Positions 53,072 to 64,000 of a stretch of DNA of 64,000 bases are shown here, in pieces. The stretch comes from Cladosporium sp. IMV 00045 (Eukaryota; Ascomycota; Dothideomycetes; Cladosporiales; Cladosporiaceae). Position 1 is the stretch's first letter. The number at the start of each line of letters is the position of its first letter. The DNA lies in contig MSJI02000606.1 of NCBI GenBank assembly GCA_001931905.2, positions 1 to 64,000 on the forward strand. The letters are read 5' to 3'. Position numbers and translations under genes: made by a program. The notes below the pieces were generated by a model. It made no database searches. It was not told where the DNA came from and was given only the letters and a program-made list of their open reading frames with translations.

Positions 53072-55785
53072 TCAAGCAGGAAGGTCCAAGAAAGGGAGCA
53101 AGAACCGCGCAACAAGCCTGGTAGTGTAGAAGCATTGGTTTTCCGACGAGAAAGTCACGTCTCGGCGGTTGCGGAGGTGTTGTTCTAGGATGTCGTGTTA
53201 GCAACAAATTTCATAGTGGCAGAGGTAGGTAGATCAGACTTACGCTTTTCAACGAGAAGGCATCTGAGTTCCCTGCAGAACTCACGCTCAGCAGGGTCCT
53301 GAAGCACAGGAGTCTGCGGTCCAAAACTGCCTTCGCTGGTCCATTTCCTGTCTCGGTACTTATGCTGAAATAAATCGATCAGCAAGCGGAAACGCGCGTC
53401 GATTCGTTCGCAGGCGTTTTCGGCTTCTTGCTGAGCTGCAGCGGCGGAGGCTTCGCGCTTGCGGGCTTTGGTGTCGGCTTGGATTTGCATGGTGCGCTGC
53501 AATTCTTCCAGGACCATTGCGAGCGCGAGCATGACGGTGAATGTGGGGAGCCATGTGGAGTCTTTGCGCGCGGCGGTTTGGAAGGTCGTCTGTTGCCACT
53601 TGAGAATGTCTTCGAGCATCTGTTGACGCAAGAAGCTGAAGAAGAACTTGAGCTGTCGGTTGGCGAGACGGGGGGAGGTGTAGGGCGAAGGGTAAACGGG
53701 CTTGTTTCGGTTGCGGAGATTGCTGTGCACCCACGGCAGCGTCTCTTGGGTGATGGTGAGGGTGTGGCTCATGATGTAGGTGATGATCTGCATGCGTATG
53801 ATTTTGCGGAGTAGAGGTTTAAGCTGCAATGCCAGTCAGCTTGCTTGCAAGTCTAGTCGGTCAGGGTTGCTAAGTGGCACTTACCTCAATGTCGTTCGTC
53901 TTTTGGTAGAGCTGGCAGACCAATGCTAGCATCTCTGCCTGGAAGTCATCGAACTGTGACTCTTCATCATAACACCTCCAAGGAAATTCAGCCAGAATCC
54001 CTTCGCTCATCAGTTCGTCGAGGTAATTCTTGAAACGCCAATCATCGCTAGGCTCTAGTTTAACGAGACCCAGTGGAGGCGACCATTTCTCATATCTCTT
54101 GGATTGACGTGTCTGTACGTCTTGAAGATATTGGTACTGGCCAAGCAGATCCAATGTTGCTGGCTCGAACTCGTACAGCGTCCAAGATATTGGATGACCA
54201 TACCCGCTAGTGAGTTGCACCTCGACTGGTCGGGCGAGGTCCCAATAACGGACTTGCTCTTGCACGCAGTCTTCTATGCTCTGCTTTGAATGCATGGTGG
54301 TATATGACGGTGGCAAAAAGTCCATGACAAAGTCAGGCAACTTTGATCTGTCACATGCAAAATAGTGTTGCTGGTTCTTGTGAGACTCGAAGAAGTTGAG
54401 GCATCGTTGGCAGGGTGTACCGTCGTCAGGACACTAAGTGTTGTTAGTAATGGTTTCAGCATTTTACATGTCTTCCGTGGACATACCGTATCACGCTGCA
54501 TTTTGCACCTCCAACAGGCCCCTTTCTTGCGCATCGCCGAGCTTTGTTTCCTAACATTGTCTTTGAGATGTGTGTGCCTCTTTCTGCCGCCTTTGGCTGG
54601 TCTAGGCTCCTGCTCTTCAGCCGCGCGCAAATTATCAGGTGTGTTGGACGGGTCAGCCATCGCAAGTCGCTTCGGGGCCTGTATTATCGTGCGACTACTC
54701 TCGGAATCCTTTGTCGCAGCAAGATGCGGGTATCGCCTCATGGTGGAGTGGGCTATTGTCGTTTCTGTACGCGGAGGCTGCATTTTCACACCTGCAGTTC
54801 TCGGAGACGATTCTTTTGGCGCTTGCTGAAGAGCGTAATAGTCGTAGTTTGAGGGCAATGGATGAATTGGGTGGTGCAAAGGCTGACCAAAGGCTATTTG
54901 ACCCGTGTTGGGTACTAGGCCGTAGGGAGCTGATGGCTGAGGAAAACTGTAATTCTGCGCAGCGTGCATAGGCTGGCGCATGGGGTGGCCATATACTGGT
55001 TGGTGTGGATATATGTTGGTCAGAGAAGCATCACCCCAAATGTGTCCTTGAGTGACAGGAAAGCTCGCAGTAAGCCACGCTTGACTGCTCGGTGCAAGCC
55101 TATGTGGCAGTGCCGTGTCGGCCGATGTACTGACACCTGGGTAGCTTGGCCCAGCTGCTGAGAGGTTCTCCAAGCCGAAGCATGTGGTGCCTTGAAACAG
55201 TGAAGTCTGGTAGATTTCGTTGTCCTCGATGGTACCAAAAGAGGAACCTAGCTGCTGCTGCTGCTGTGGCTGCAAAGGGCTGGATGTCGGGTTGATCGAA
55301 GCCTCTCTCGACTGATCAGTATACCCAGCGGCCGGCCCAGTGCCGTGTGATTCGATATTGCTATTATAAGAATATGTGCTGGACTGGCTGCTGATGAGTG
55401 AAATATGTTCGTAGCCGTCAGACGGACTGCTCATGTGAGAAGAACCAAAACCCAGAACAGCGTCTCCAACGTCACCAAATTCATCTTGGTCGCCGACTAG
55501 ATCCAAGGTTGTAGATGATGGAGTGAGGTCAGGGTTGTTGCCTTCCGACGGGGAGGAGTTGCATTCCTGCGCTTCTTGACCGGATGGAGTCGAAGGCTGG
55601 AGAGGTTGATCGGTCATGGTTTGTGTTGGGTCGGGCTCACTGAACCCCCAAGCGTCTGCTATTACCTCAGGGTTCGTGTCTTCCGGTCTCCCTAGACTAT
55701 CGAGCAAGTCATCAAGGAAGAAAGCGTCCCCTGGTGAGGGCGAGGTCTGAGCGGTGGCCATGCTGAAGGCTAAGAGGCTTGACAT
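53072..55785 (-). CDS. Zn2Cys6-type regulator with unusual cysteine spacing, 4 exons
   Basis: Exons 54487-55785, 53885-54433, 53244-53823 and 53072-53184, 846 residues. The N-terminal 400 residues are Ser/Pro/Gln-rich and disordered. A basic lead (GRKRHTHLKDNVRKQSSAMR) precedes the cluster CWRCKMQRDTC across intron 1, continuing PDDGTPCQRC and a last Cys only after 15 residues (HYFAC). It is followed by DRSKLPDFVMDFLPPSY and a long helical domain to the C-terminus (WDLARPVEVQLTSGYGHPIS, then SPRLANRQLKFFFSFLRQQ). This protein type is common in Pezizomycotina but functionally obscure. Intron 3 has a clear GTAAGT donor and a GCTAAC branch site, so the short exon 4 is preferred. Reading through it would end at 53185 instead; the 3' end is the least certain part. 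Confidence 0.78.
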
Positions 55786-57580
55786 TTTTTACATCGCGGG
55801 CCGGTGAGGGTAGCGAATAGCGGATGATCCATCCGTCTGTGGTGCTATAGTGTCGAGCTGAAGTGAGACGGCAGTGGAGTCTGATGTTGTGAGTGAGGGA
55901 TTGCCTGAGGCCGTGATGCGTAAAACGACCAGGATTACGGGAGGATTTGAGCGAATCAAAGGCTATGCTCAAGCTACACCGGTCGAACCAACAGACCGGT
56001 GAGGCTTTACGAAATTGGGTGGATATGGTATGTGCCGCACAACAGCCAGTCTGTACGAAGCTAAAAGAGAAAGAGAGTCTGCGTGTGATAGTGCAGTCTG
56101 CTGATGAAGTGTGGAAGTGAGGTGGGAAGCGCTGCGGCTTTTTCGAGAAACCCCGCCTATGTAGGTACTGGGCCGGTAAAGGTGATCATCAATCAGCATT
56201 CCAAGTCGTGCTGCATGAACAGCTCACACCAATCTGCAGTGTCGCCGACAAGATCGTCCGATAGTGTATGCGGACGAGCAGATACCTTCTACGACAGCAA
56301 GCCTCGCTGGCATTTGGGGCGTATTCAATGCATGTAGCTCACGAGTTCTCGACCCAGCATCCTGGTAAATCAGTGCATACCAAGAGCTTCCCACACATCC
56401 GGAGGGAAACATACCAGGTCTTTTTTAGATGAAGAGCCCAATGATAATCATGTGACCTTCGTGTGACCAGCTCACCGTATGCTTCAAATCAAGAGCTTCA
56501 AGGAATCGTGACTCGGGCGCCACCTCGCGTGGAACTGCAGCTCGCTGCCGCCGGCCACCAGAGTGGTTATTGAATGGGAGGCCTTAATTGCCTTAGGCCA
56601 CAATGCTTTTCACATGTGACCTTCTCAGCTGCATGAATGCCTTGAAGACACGAATCACTAGGTACATGTATTCCTCCGTTCTGACCGGTCTGGAACGGGT
56701 ATCATCGTTATCGAAGGCTTGAGCACTTCACGATCTCCACGACAGAAATATTGACAAAGCTACAGGACAAAGATCGTCGTGCCGCTGTCTGTTCTTCTGA
56801 CGCACCGCCGAACCACCGGCACGATAGACTGGAGCTAGATCGGCCTTTTTTCCCGCATTCAGAACCCTATAAGGCTGCTGTCAACCTTCAGCCTTGTTCG
56901 GCACAGATGAAGACTTCGGGGGAGCTCGCTCAGATGGAAACTTGAGAACACAAAGTCTTGAATTCATCTCTTCTACAACAGTCGGTCGCATCCGACGACC
57001 TTTGATTCGTATTGCAAACCTCTTCTCCAAGCACGGTGCACTCGAAGCACGACGAATATGACGCGCGGTCGTGCAATTCTCCAAGCAAAATGACGTTGCA
57101 AAATCGCGTCGGGAGTTAAGCTCGCCCAGCTCTATGTCAGGAAAACCCCACTCCGCCGCAGGTCCTGGCACTTGAAACCTGGCAGCGCCGCGCTATACGG
57201 TAAGTATCACGATAGAAGATCGTCGGATGATGGTAAGTGCGTGAACGAATCCTCTACGCTCGTCGACTTTACGTCGTGTGTCATCTCCGTCGGCCAGAGT
57301 CGAAACCTTTCCTTGCATCTTATCATATCTTCCCAAGCAAGCCATTGGAGAGACAACTCCTCCCTAGCGGATCTCGATTCAACATCCCAAGGCCAAACCG
57401 CGTGGACACATTGCCTTGGCATCTCCAGAGTCCTCATTGCTTAAGCTCGAAGCTTTGCACACAACTGTAAAGTAGCACTGACCGGCTCGCTTCTGGGGCG
57501 AGTGTACTCCGCGGCTCTCCAAGGCAGACCTCGCACCAAGTGTACCGCGGTTTTCGCTAGCGAGGCAAGTGTTACCCACC
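55786..57580. promoter_or_regulatory. Divergent spacer, 1.8 kb
   Basis: Between the Zn2Cys6 gene and the Mug190-like gene. Short frames up to 96 codons lack family features. It should hold both promoters; no convincing motif was found. Confidence 0.5.
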
Positions 57581-60500
57581 ATGTCAGGCCGTGATGATGT
57601 CGACGACCGTCGACGCTTCAAAGGGCCATATACTCCGAAGAGCACCATCCCAACAATTCAAAAGTATCGAGAGGAGAAAGAGGCAAGACGTGCCCAAGCC
57701 GGAGACATCCAGGAAGAGCAGGACGAAGACACCGGTGAGGCTTTGTCTAGGAAAAGAACCGCTCAGCAGTACTGGCAGCGGGGTGATGACAACAATGAAG
57801 AAGATGGACCCAATGAGCAAGAACAAAATGAAGAGACGAACGGCGAATTGGACGGCGAGCAAAATGACAGCAAAGTCACCAACAAGGAGGAAGCCGACAG
57901 ACTAGCAGAAGAGAAGGCAAACAAAGCGGCAGGAACTCCACAGGACACCTCACAAGTCGACCCCGGCGCCATCGATCCAAAGGCTCGACGGAAACGTGAG
58001 CGCAAGCACAAACACAAGCAAGAGCGCATGGAACGTGAAGTTACAGACCCAGTCACTCATCTGCCCGTACGGATCTTCGACTTCACGGACGAGGCGCTTG
58101 AGGAAATCAACGAGAACGACCCACCGCATGGCAGCACGCCAGAGACGGCAACCGGCTATGGTGCAAAGGCTAAAACGTCCGAGCAACTGCAGAAAGAGAT
58201 GCATGACATACGAAAGGGCCACCAGCAGATGAACAAACAGTTTCCGCCGCCTGAGTTCGCAGAGCTTCGGAAAGATCTGGAAGACGTAGAGAAGAAGGCC
58301 GCAACCATTGGGCTGGTGGGCACGGGCGTAGTAGTATTTTCGGTGCTTCTGCTTGACAGAATGTTGGCTGGCGAAGGCCATTCATGGGAGAGGCGAGTCT
58401 CTACCTGGACAGTACTGGGCGTTGCGGCAGCGAGTGGCATTTGGTTGCTGTTGTCTGGAGTGAAGGGATGGATGTCCAAGCGGATCAACAGTATCTGGGA
58501 CGATGAGGTCTGGGATGCCGAGAGCAGCCAGCTAGAGCTCGACAGCTCAGAGCACGATGCTGAGAGCGTCAGATGGCTCAACTCTCTCCTCGGATCCATC
58601 TGGCCGCTTGTGAATCCCGATCTCTTTATCAGCTTATCCGACACCCTTGAGGACGTCATGCAGGCTTCACTCCCCAAGCTGGTGCGTATGGTCAGTGTGG
58701 ACGATGTGGGTCAAGGTAGCGAACCGCTGCGCATCTTGGGTGTACGCTGGCTACCCACAGCTGCAGCTGCGCGTTCAGTAGATGAGAACGGTAAACTGAA
58801 AGAAGGTACCGAGTCAGGCCACAACGATCGTATGGTACCCGGGGAGGGTGTGATCGAGCGCAGCGATTCCACAGCCGAACACGAGCAGAAGGAAAAGGAA
58901 GGTAAAGAGCAGGCTCAGGCCGTGGCAGAAGGCATGGAAGCCGAGGATGGCGACTTTGTCAACCTCGAGGTCGCTTTTGCCTACCGCGCGAGATCGGACA
59001 AGAAGTCCGTGTCAAACCGCTCCAAGGACATGCATCTATACTTAGCATTCTATCTTCCCGGCAACATCAAGCTCCCCATTTGGGTTGACTTGAAAGGCGT
59101 CGTTGGCACAATGCGCATGAGGCTGCAGTTGACACCCGACCCGCCCTTCTTCGCTCTCTGCACCACCACGTTCCTCGGCCAACCAAAGGTCCAACTGAGC
59201 TGCCAGCCTCTGTCAAAGCATGGTCTGAACATCATGGATCTTCCCCTCGTCAGCCAGTTCGTGCAGTCATCCGTCGACGCAGCGATGGCGGAATACGTCG
59301 CGCCGAAGAGCTTGACACTGGATCTCAAGGATATGTTGGCCGGCGATGACTTCAAGAAGGACACTATCTCTCGCGGCGTTCTCGTCGTCAACATTGTTCG
59401 CGGCTACGATTTTAAGTGTGGCGATGCCGGCATTCCTTTGATCAAGGAGGGTACCGCCGATCCTTATGTCTCTGTTGGCTGGGCTAAGTTTGGTAAGCCC
59501 CTTTGGAGTACTAGGCTGCTTATGAACGAGATGGAGCCTGTTTGGCATGAGACAACCTACCTACTGGTCACGCCCGAAGAACTCAACGTCGACGAGCGCC
59601 TGCGCGTGCAGCTATGGGACTCGGACCGCTTTTCCGCGGATGACGACCTTGGAAGAATCGAAGTCGATCTCAAGCACCTCATGAAAGACGAGAAAACCAA
59701 CGGCAAGATGCACAAGCGTTGCGATGGCTTCCGCGCCCTCAAGAAAGGTGACGGCATGCCTGGCAAGCTGGACTGGGATGTCGGATACTTTTCCAAGACC
59801 CGCATTCAATCTTGTCAGATGGAACAACAAAGCTACAACCCCGAAATCCGCAGCATGGAAGCGCTCAAGAACCACGTCGACGAAGTCTGCAAGCGCAGAC
59901 TGCGCGAGTCGACCATCAAGGAAGGCGGTACTGAAAAGAACGAGAAGGAACTGGAGCAGCAAAAGGCGCAGGAGCTGAAGACGACGCAAGACAACATGAT
60001 CATCACCGCGCCACCGCCGGAAGGGTATCCCAGCGGCATTTTCAGCATTCAAGTCCACCAGATCACAGGCCTGGAGCTGGAGAAGCTTTCCAAGGAGGCG
60101 AGCGACAACGATTTCAAAGACGAGGAGGAAGAGAGTGGAAGCTCGCTGCCAAGCGCGTACTGCAATGTCATCATCAACCACCGCAAAGTGTTCAAGACGC
60201 GCACGAAGCCGCAGAACGCGAAGCCGTTCTTCAATGCTGGCACTGAGCGCTTCATCCCCGACTGGAAGAATGCTGAAGTGCACATCGGAGTTCGCGATTC
60301 CAGAGTGCATGAGGACGACCCGCTTCTGGGCATCGTGCACCTCCCACTAGGAGAAGTGTTCAAAGACCGCTCGCAAGTGGAGGGCTTCTTCCCAATCGCG
60401 GGTGGCATTGGCTTCGGCCGCATGCGCATCTCAATGGTCTGGCGCAGCGTGCAACTCAAAGCGCCCATCGAAAAACTCGGCTGGGAGTTGGGCACGCTCG

Positions 60501-61471
60501 AAGTGAACCCCGACTTGCACGCCTCAAACCTGCCAGAAGGCTTCGGCGACTTGCGCTTGAAGTTGCGCACCAACCTCGGCTCTGGCAAAATGTACCCTAC
60601 CAAAGAGTTCAACGGCTGGAAATCGCACCATGGACGCTCACACCGGCTGGCTGTGCAGAAGCGGTACGCCAGCTGCCTGTCGATCCGTTTCCGTGATAAG
60701 AAGATTATTGGCGGCAACAACGCGGCTTTCGCTGTGCTATGGCTGCGCGACATTCCAGACGAAGAGGAGCGCGAGATCGAACTGCCAGTGTGGAAGGGCG
60801 ATTTCAAGCGTGCGATCGCATGCTGTCTGGACAATCCCGGTGAGAAAATCGGTAGTGTGAAGATCAAGGTCACTTTCTGGAGCGGTCTGGGCGACGCACA
60901 TTCCAGCTGGGCGAGCAAAGACATGCACTTGCGGAACGTCATGGAAGTCCTAGAGACGGCGCGAGACAACCTTGAAACCGAGGAGGCCGAAGAGGAAGCT
61001 GGAATTCTCGACGATGAAAGCGATCAGGGATCCGACAAGGGCAAAGACGACGGCGACTCGTCAACTGACGACGATGAGGACGACGGTAAGAGCGACGCCA
61101 ACAGCGTCGAGGGCCAGACGACAGTCAACAGACGCAAAGACGGAGGTCCCAAACGAGCCGGCGCGGGCGACTTTCCAGAAAAACCGCAGGAAGACGAAGA
61201 CGACGACCGCGGTTTGATGGAGCGCTTGCGTGAGCGTCGCCGCGAGCAGAAGGTCGCGCACAGGCGGCATCGCGGTGTCATGCAGTTTAGGGTGAGTCTT
61301 TCTCCCTTGTCTTCAATGACCGATATGTGCATGACGTGAGGCTGACAAGTGATACGACAGGTTCCTCGCACTGCTCGCTGGGCGGTGAATACCGGCGGTC
61401 GCGTGGGGGATAAGTTCACGTCTTTGTTCAAGCATCATACCAGGCAGCCTGGGCTTGAGACGGAGGTGTGA
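57581..61471 (+). CDS. Mug190-like ER membrane tether with SMP and C2 domains, 2 exons
   Basis: Exons 57581-61291 and 61361-61471, 1273 residues; the intron is 69 bp, phase 0. The N-terminal 230 residues are charged and disordered, with a basic KARRKRERKHKHKQER patch. A helical hairpin of two membrane segments lies at about 239-262 and 270-292. An SMP-like lipid-transfer region follows at about 325-570 (SVRWLNSLLGSIWPLVNPDL). A first C2 domain is at about 598-720 (GVLVVNIVRGYDFK, then TADPYVSVGW, with acidic calcium-type residues). A second is at about 820-945 (GIFSIQVHQITGLELEKL, DDPLLGIVHLPL) and a third C2-like part at about 960-1120. This matches fission yeast Mug190 and the tricalbin/E-Syt group, which link ER and plasma membrane and move lipids. 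Exon 2 supplies a basic C-terminus. Confidence 0.85.
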
Positions 61472-62335
61472 TGGAGGTGGGTGTTGGAAAAGTTGGGCTT
61501 TTGTTTTGTTGATGGTGATTGGTCGTCTTTGCTTATGATCATTGGGTAATGTGCTGCTTCTTTTTGTTGCCTTTTCGCTTCTCTTTCGCTTCAGCATGGC
61601 GTCGTGGGATTAATATGACCGTAATGGGGTGGCGAAGCTGCTGTCTTCTTTCTGTCGGGGAGACGGCTTGCTAGTATGCCAATATTAAAGGACTTTTTCT
61701 TGATTTATTCGATCGAATATCTCCCTCATTGTTGGTTTCTAATGCTCCGGAGACGGAGGTCGTTTCGAGAAACGCAAATCCGTGTGAGCCTAGGCAGTCG
61801 GCAACGCAGTCCATTAGGTGGGTCTCCCGTGGTGGCCAAGCTTTGCTGTCTGACAAAGCAGAAAAGCTTGGGCGTGAGATTCTTTCGCCCGGACATTAGG
61901 TGGAGCTAAGACGAAGCGAGTGCCGTTCTACAAGTACCGTAATCTCATGTGTAACCTTGCAAATACGAGAAGAAGCTAGGAGATCCGAACATTGCTAAGA
62001 TGACTTTGCAATTCGATCCAGTGAGAGCTTCTCCGTTCATCGTTCATTGCTTGCATAAGCTCCAATTTTGTCTCGGGTCTCCGCCATTGGACACTGGCCG
62101 TTTCTGTGTCGAGATGGCGGCTGACATCATCATCATCGACGAACTGTATCCGAGCACCTCCTTGACTATTTAATCATGCGGCCCCTTCCAATGCTTCTCT
62201 GTTTAACAACTTGGATTCAACCCAGAGAGATCGCCTCACAATTCATCCATACATCAAAACTGCAAACTTCCCACTGAGCTTTGGAAACAGACACCATCAC
62301 AGCATACAATCCACCACATCGCCACTGCAATTGTA
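61472..62335. promoter_or_regulatory. Spacer with promoter of the MDR oxidoreductase
   Basis: Left: 3' UTR of the Mug190-like gene (T-rich near 61490-61580). Right: a TATA-like CTATTTAA at about 62166-62173 and an STRE-type CCCCT at 62182-62186, both some 150-170 bp before the ATG at 62336. No gene is supported. Confidence 0.4.
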
Positions 62336-63352
62336 ATGTCCAACCAAGCAGCGTACCTTGACGGCAAGGGCCAGACCCTCCGCGTCGCTGATGCTGAGTA
62401 CCCCAAACCCAATGCCGAAGAGGTCATTGTCAAGAACCACGCCATTGCCATCAACCCGGTCGACTGGAAGATCCAAGACACCGGCATGTTCATTCAGAAG
62501 TGGCCCATCGTCCTTGGCTGCGACGTCGCCGGTGAGGTTGTTGAAGTCGGCAGCAACGTGAAACACCTTCAAAAGGGAGACCGCGTCCTCGGCCACTGCA
62601 CCAGCCTTGCCACACAAGACTCCAAGAACGGTGCTTACCAGCTCTATTCTGCCACCCCCGCCGCCATCACCGCGAAGATCCCAGACAGCGCCAGCTACAG
62701 CGAAGCCTCCGTCCTTCCGTTGGCCCTCGATACCGCAGCTGCAGGCCTCTACGGCTCCCGCACTGACGGCTTCATGGGCCTTGAGTACCCGACCCTGACG
62801 CCCACTCAAAGCGGCAAGACCCTCGTCGTCTACGGTGCCAGCTCCTCCGTCGGCGCCCTCACCATCCAGCTCGCAGTGGCATCCGGCGTCTACGTGATCG
62901 CCGTGGCTTCCGAGCGCAACCACGCTTTCTGCCGCTCCCTCGGCGCCAGCGAGACGTTCGACTACAAATCCGCCTCCGTCGTCGACGACATCGCCAAAGC
63001 CGTCAAAGCCTCCGAGCCGCGCAACTTCATCGGCGTCTACGACGCCATCTCCAACGCCGACAGCTACAAGATCACCGTCCCGGTTCTGGAGAAGCTCGGC
63101 GCTGGAAATCTCGCCGTCACCCTGCCTGGCCCTCAGAGCGTGCCGCAGGCCGTCAAGGTTGGAAACGTCTTTGGCATCAACCCGGTCACGCACCCGGTGT
63201 GGCATTCGTACGTTCCTGAGGCGCTGCAGCAGGGTAAGCTGAAGTTCGTCCCGGAGCCGCTGGTTATTGGAAAGGGTCTGGAGAGCTTGCAGAAGGGTTG
63301 TGATGAGAACAAGAAGGGTGTTAGCGCGAAGAAGGTTGTTATTGAGCTTTGA
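62336..63352 (+). CDS. Quinone-oxidoreductase-like MDR enzyme (zinc-free enoyl reductase type)
   Basis: Single exon, 338 residues. The N-terminal GroES-like part has NHAIAINPVDWKIQDTG and VLGCDVAGEVVEVGSNV, without the zinc ligands of true alcohol dehydrogenases. The nucleotide-binding motif VYGASSSVGALTIQLAVASG is at about 164-183, an AxxxVG variant typical of NADPH-dependent quinone oxidoreductases and fungal trans-acting enoyl reductases. The end PEPLVIGKGLESLQKGCDEN is also family-like. It probably reduces an enal, enone or quinone with NADPH in the cytosol. Such genes occur both as stand-alone stress enzymes and in polyketide clusters; no polyketide synthase is near, so the former is more likely. 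Very strong C-ending codon bias suggests high expression. Confidence 0.87.
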   Translation: MSNQAAYLDGKGQTLRVADAEYPKPNAEEVIVKNHAIAINPVDWKIQDTGMFIQKWPIVLGCDVAGEVVEVGSNVKHLQKGDRVLGHCTSLATQDSKNGAYQLYSATPAAITAKIPDSASYSEASVLPLALDTAAAGLYGSRTDGFMGLEYPTLTPTQSGKTLVVYGASSSVGALTIQLAVASGVYVIAVASERNHAFCRSLGASETFDYKSASVVDDIAKAVKASEPRNFIGVYDAISNADSYKITVPVLEKLGAGNLAVTLPGPQSVPQAVKVGNVFGINPVTHPVWHSYVPEALQQGKLKFVPEPLVIGKGLESLQKGCDENKKGVSAKKVVIEL

Positions 63353-64000
63353 GAGGTCAATGATATTGATCCTCCTTGAACGGAATTTGACGAAATAATG
63401 GGCTGTAAAAGCAATTATTCAATGTATTGAATCGAAACAATGGAATTAAGAATCGTGAACTACACGCCTGTCATGACATCCAGCTATCATGTTAATGTCT
63501 GCACTCCACACGCTTTGTTGACTCAATGCCTGGCTAAAGCCTTTATTAATACGCTCTCTTGTCTGATTAAATGCTCTTGAGTAGTGTTATTTTCCACATG
63601 CAATCAAGAGGTAGAAGGCCTTGAACCATTTTCTCATGCCGCCTTACTTTTGTCATTGAGTGATGATGTCATTCTCGCAGCGAAGGCCCCGCGAGATCAC
63701 GTGAGCAAATACTCCTGGTATGTGAATGCGATGCATCCCTCTTCTCTTGTCCCAACTCACACGCTGCATTCAACTTGTGATACTTTTTCCCTTTCATGAT
63801 TTATTTCCGCGTGACCGATTGGAAACTGAGTCTAAAACTTTTCTTACATGACTACTTCGTTTACGAAGACAGTGCATAGCCTAGGGCGATGAGCCCCTGC
63901 GTTGCCCTCGGCGCCAGCTGCCACGTTTTTGAGCGCTTGCTTTGGTTGGACGTCTCTGTTCTCTTCTCAAATGCATCTTCAATCAATTTCAGGAGCACCA
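63353..64000. other. Right-end spacer
   Basis: 648 bp to the window edge, AT-rich after the oxidoreductase stop. No gene is supported within the window. Confidence 0.55.

Noticed and set aside
62297..63205. 302-codon frame antisense to the MDR oxidoreductase
   Set aside because: Mirror of strong C-ending codon bias; repetitive Val, Asp and Gly composition.

Overview
The window is nuclear DNA of a filamentous ascomycete. It has 50-75 bp introns with GT/AG ends and CTAAC or CTGAC branch sites, two Zn2Cys6 regulators, an Msn2/Seb1-type stress regulator, a fungal NRPS-like reductase and long gene-free spacers. Gene content and base composition fit Dothideomycetes, perhaps the Capnodiales/Mycosphaerellales side; that placement is an inference. 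Exon borders were worked out by hand from reading frame, splice sites and family conservation.

Left part (1-24000): Sfk1/Frag1-like membrane protein (-), UBX4/ASPL-type Cdc48 cofactor (-) with a small membrane protein gene only 28 bp upstream on the same strand, TXNL1-type thioredoxin (+), ribosomal protein eL36 (-, three exons), a 3 kb spacer, the Seb1/Msn2-like C2H2 regulator (-), a 5 kb gene-poor spacer, a frameshifted NRPS-like A-T-R reductase (-) and the splicing factor Spp2 (+).

Middle part (24000-35500): a 4.6 kb block appears twice in the same orientation, at about 25707-30290 and 30862-35455. It carries the 3' half of a large conserved fungal gene, the proteasome beta6 (Pre7) gene and an SBPase/FBPase-family phosphatase. 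The second copy starts directly at a 20-N assembly gap, so a real tandem duplication and a mis-joined pair of homeologous contigs must both be considered. Differences between the copies are mostly synonymous, and the 243 bp upstream of the beta6 gene are unusually well conserved.

Right part (35500-64000): Ies2-type INO80 subunit (-), Pex14-like peroxin (+), an unrecognised disordered protein (+, two exons), a sugar-type MFS transporter with a GC-AG intron (-), a divergent amidohydrolase-2 enzyme (+), a citrate-type mitochondrial carrier (+), a Zn2Cys6/fungal_trans regulator (-), Pam17 (+), a zinc alcohol dehydrogenase (-), a second Zn2Cys6 protein with unusual cysteine spacing (-), a Mug190-like SMP/C2 tether (+) and a quinone-oxidoreductase-like MDR enzyme (+). 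The transporter, hydrolase, carrier and regulator between 41.6 and 49.5 kb could form a small catabolic group. Most other genes are housekeeping. I found no tRNA, rRNA, CRISPR array or intact transposon.
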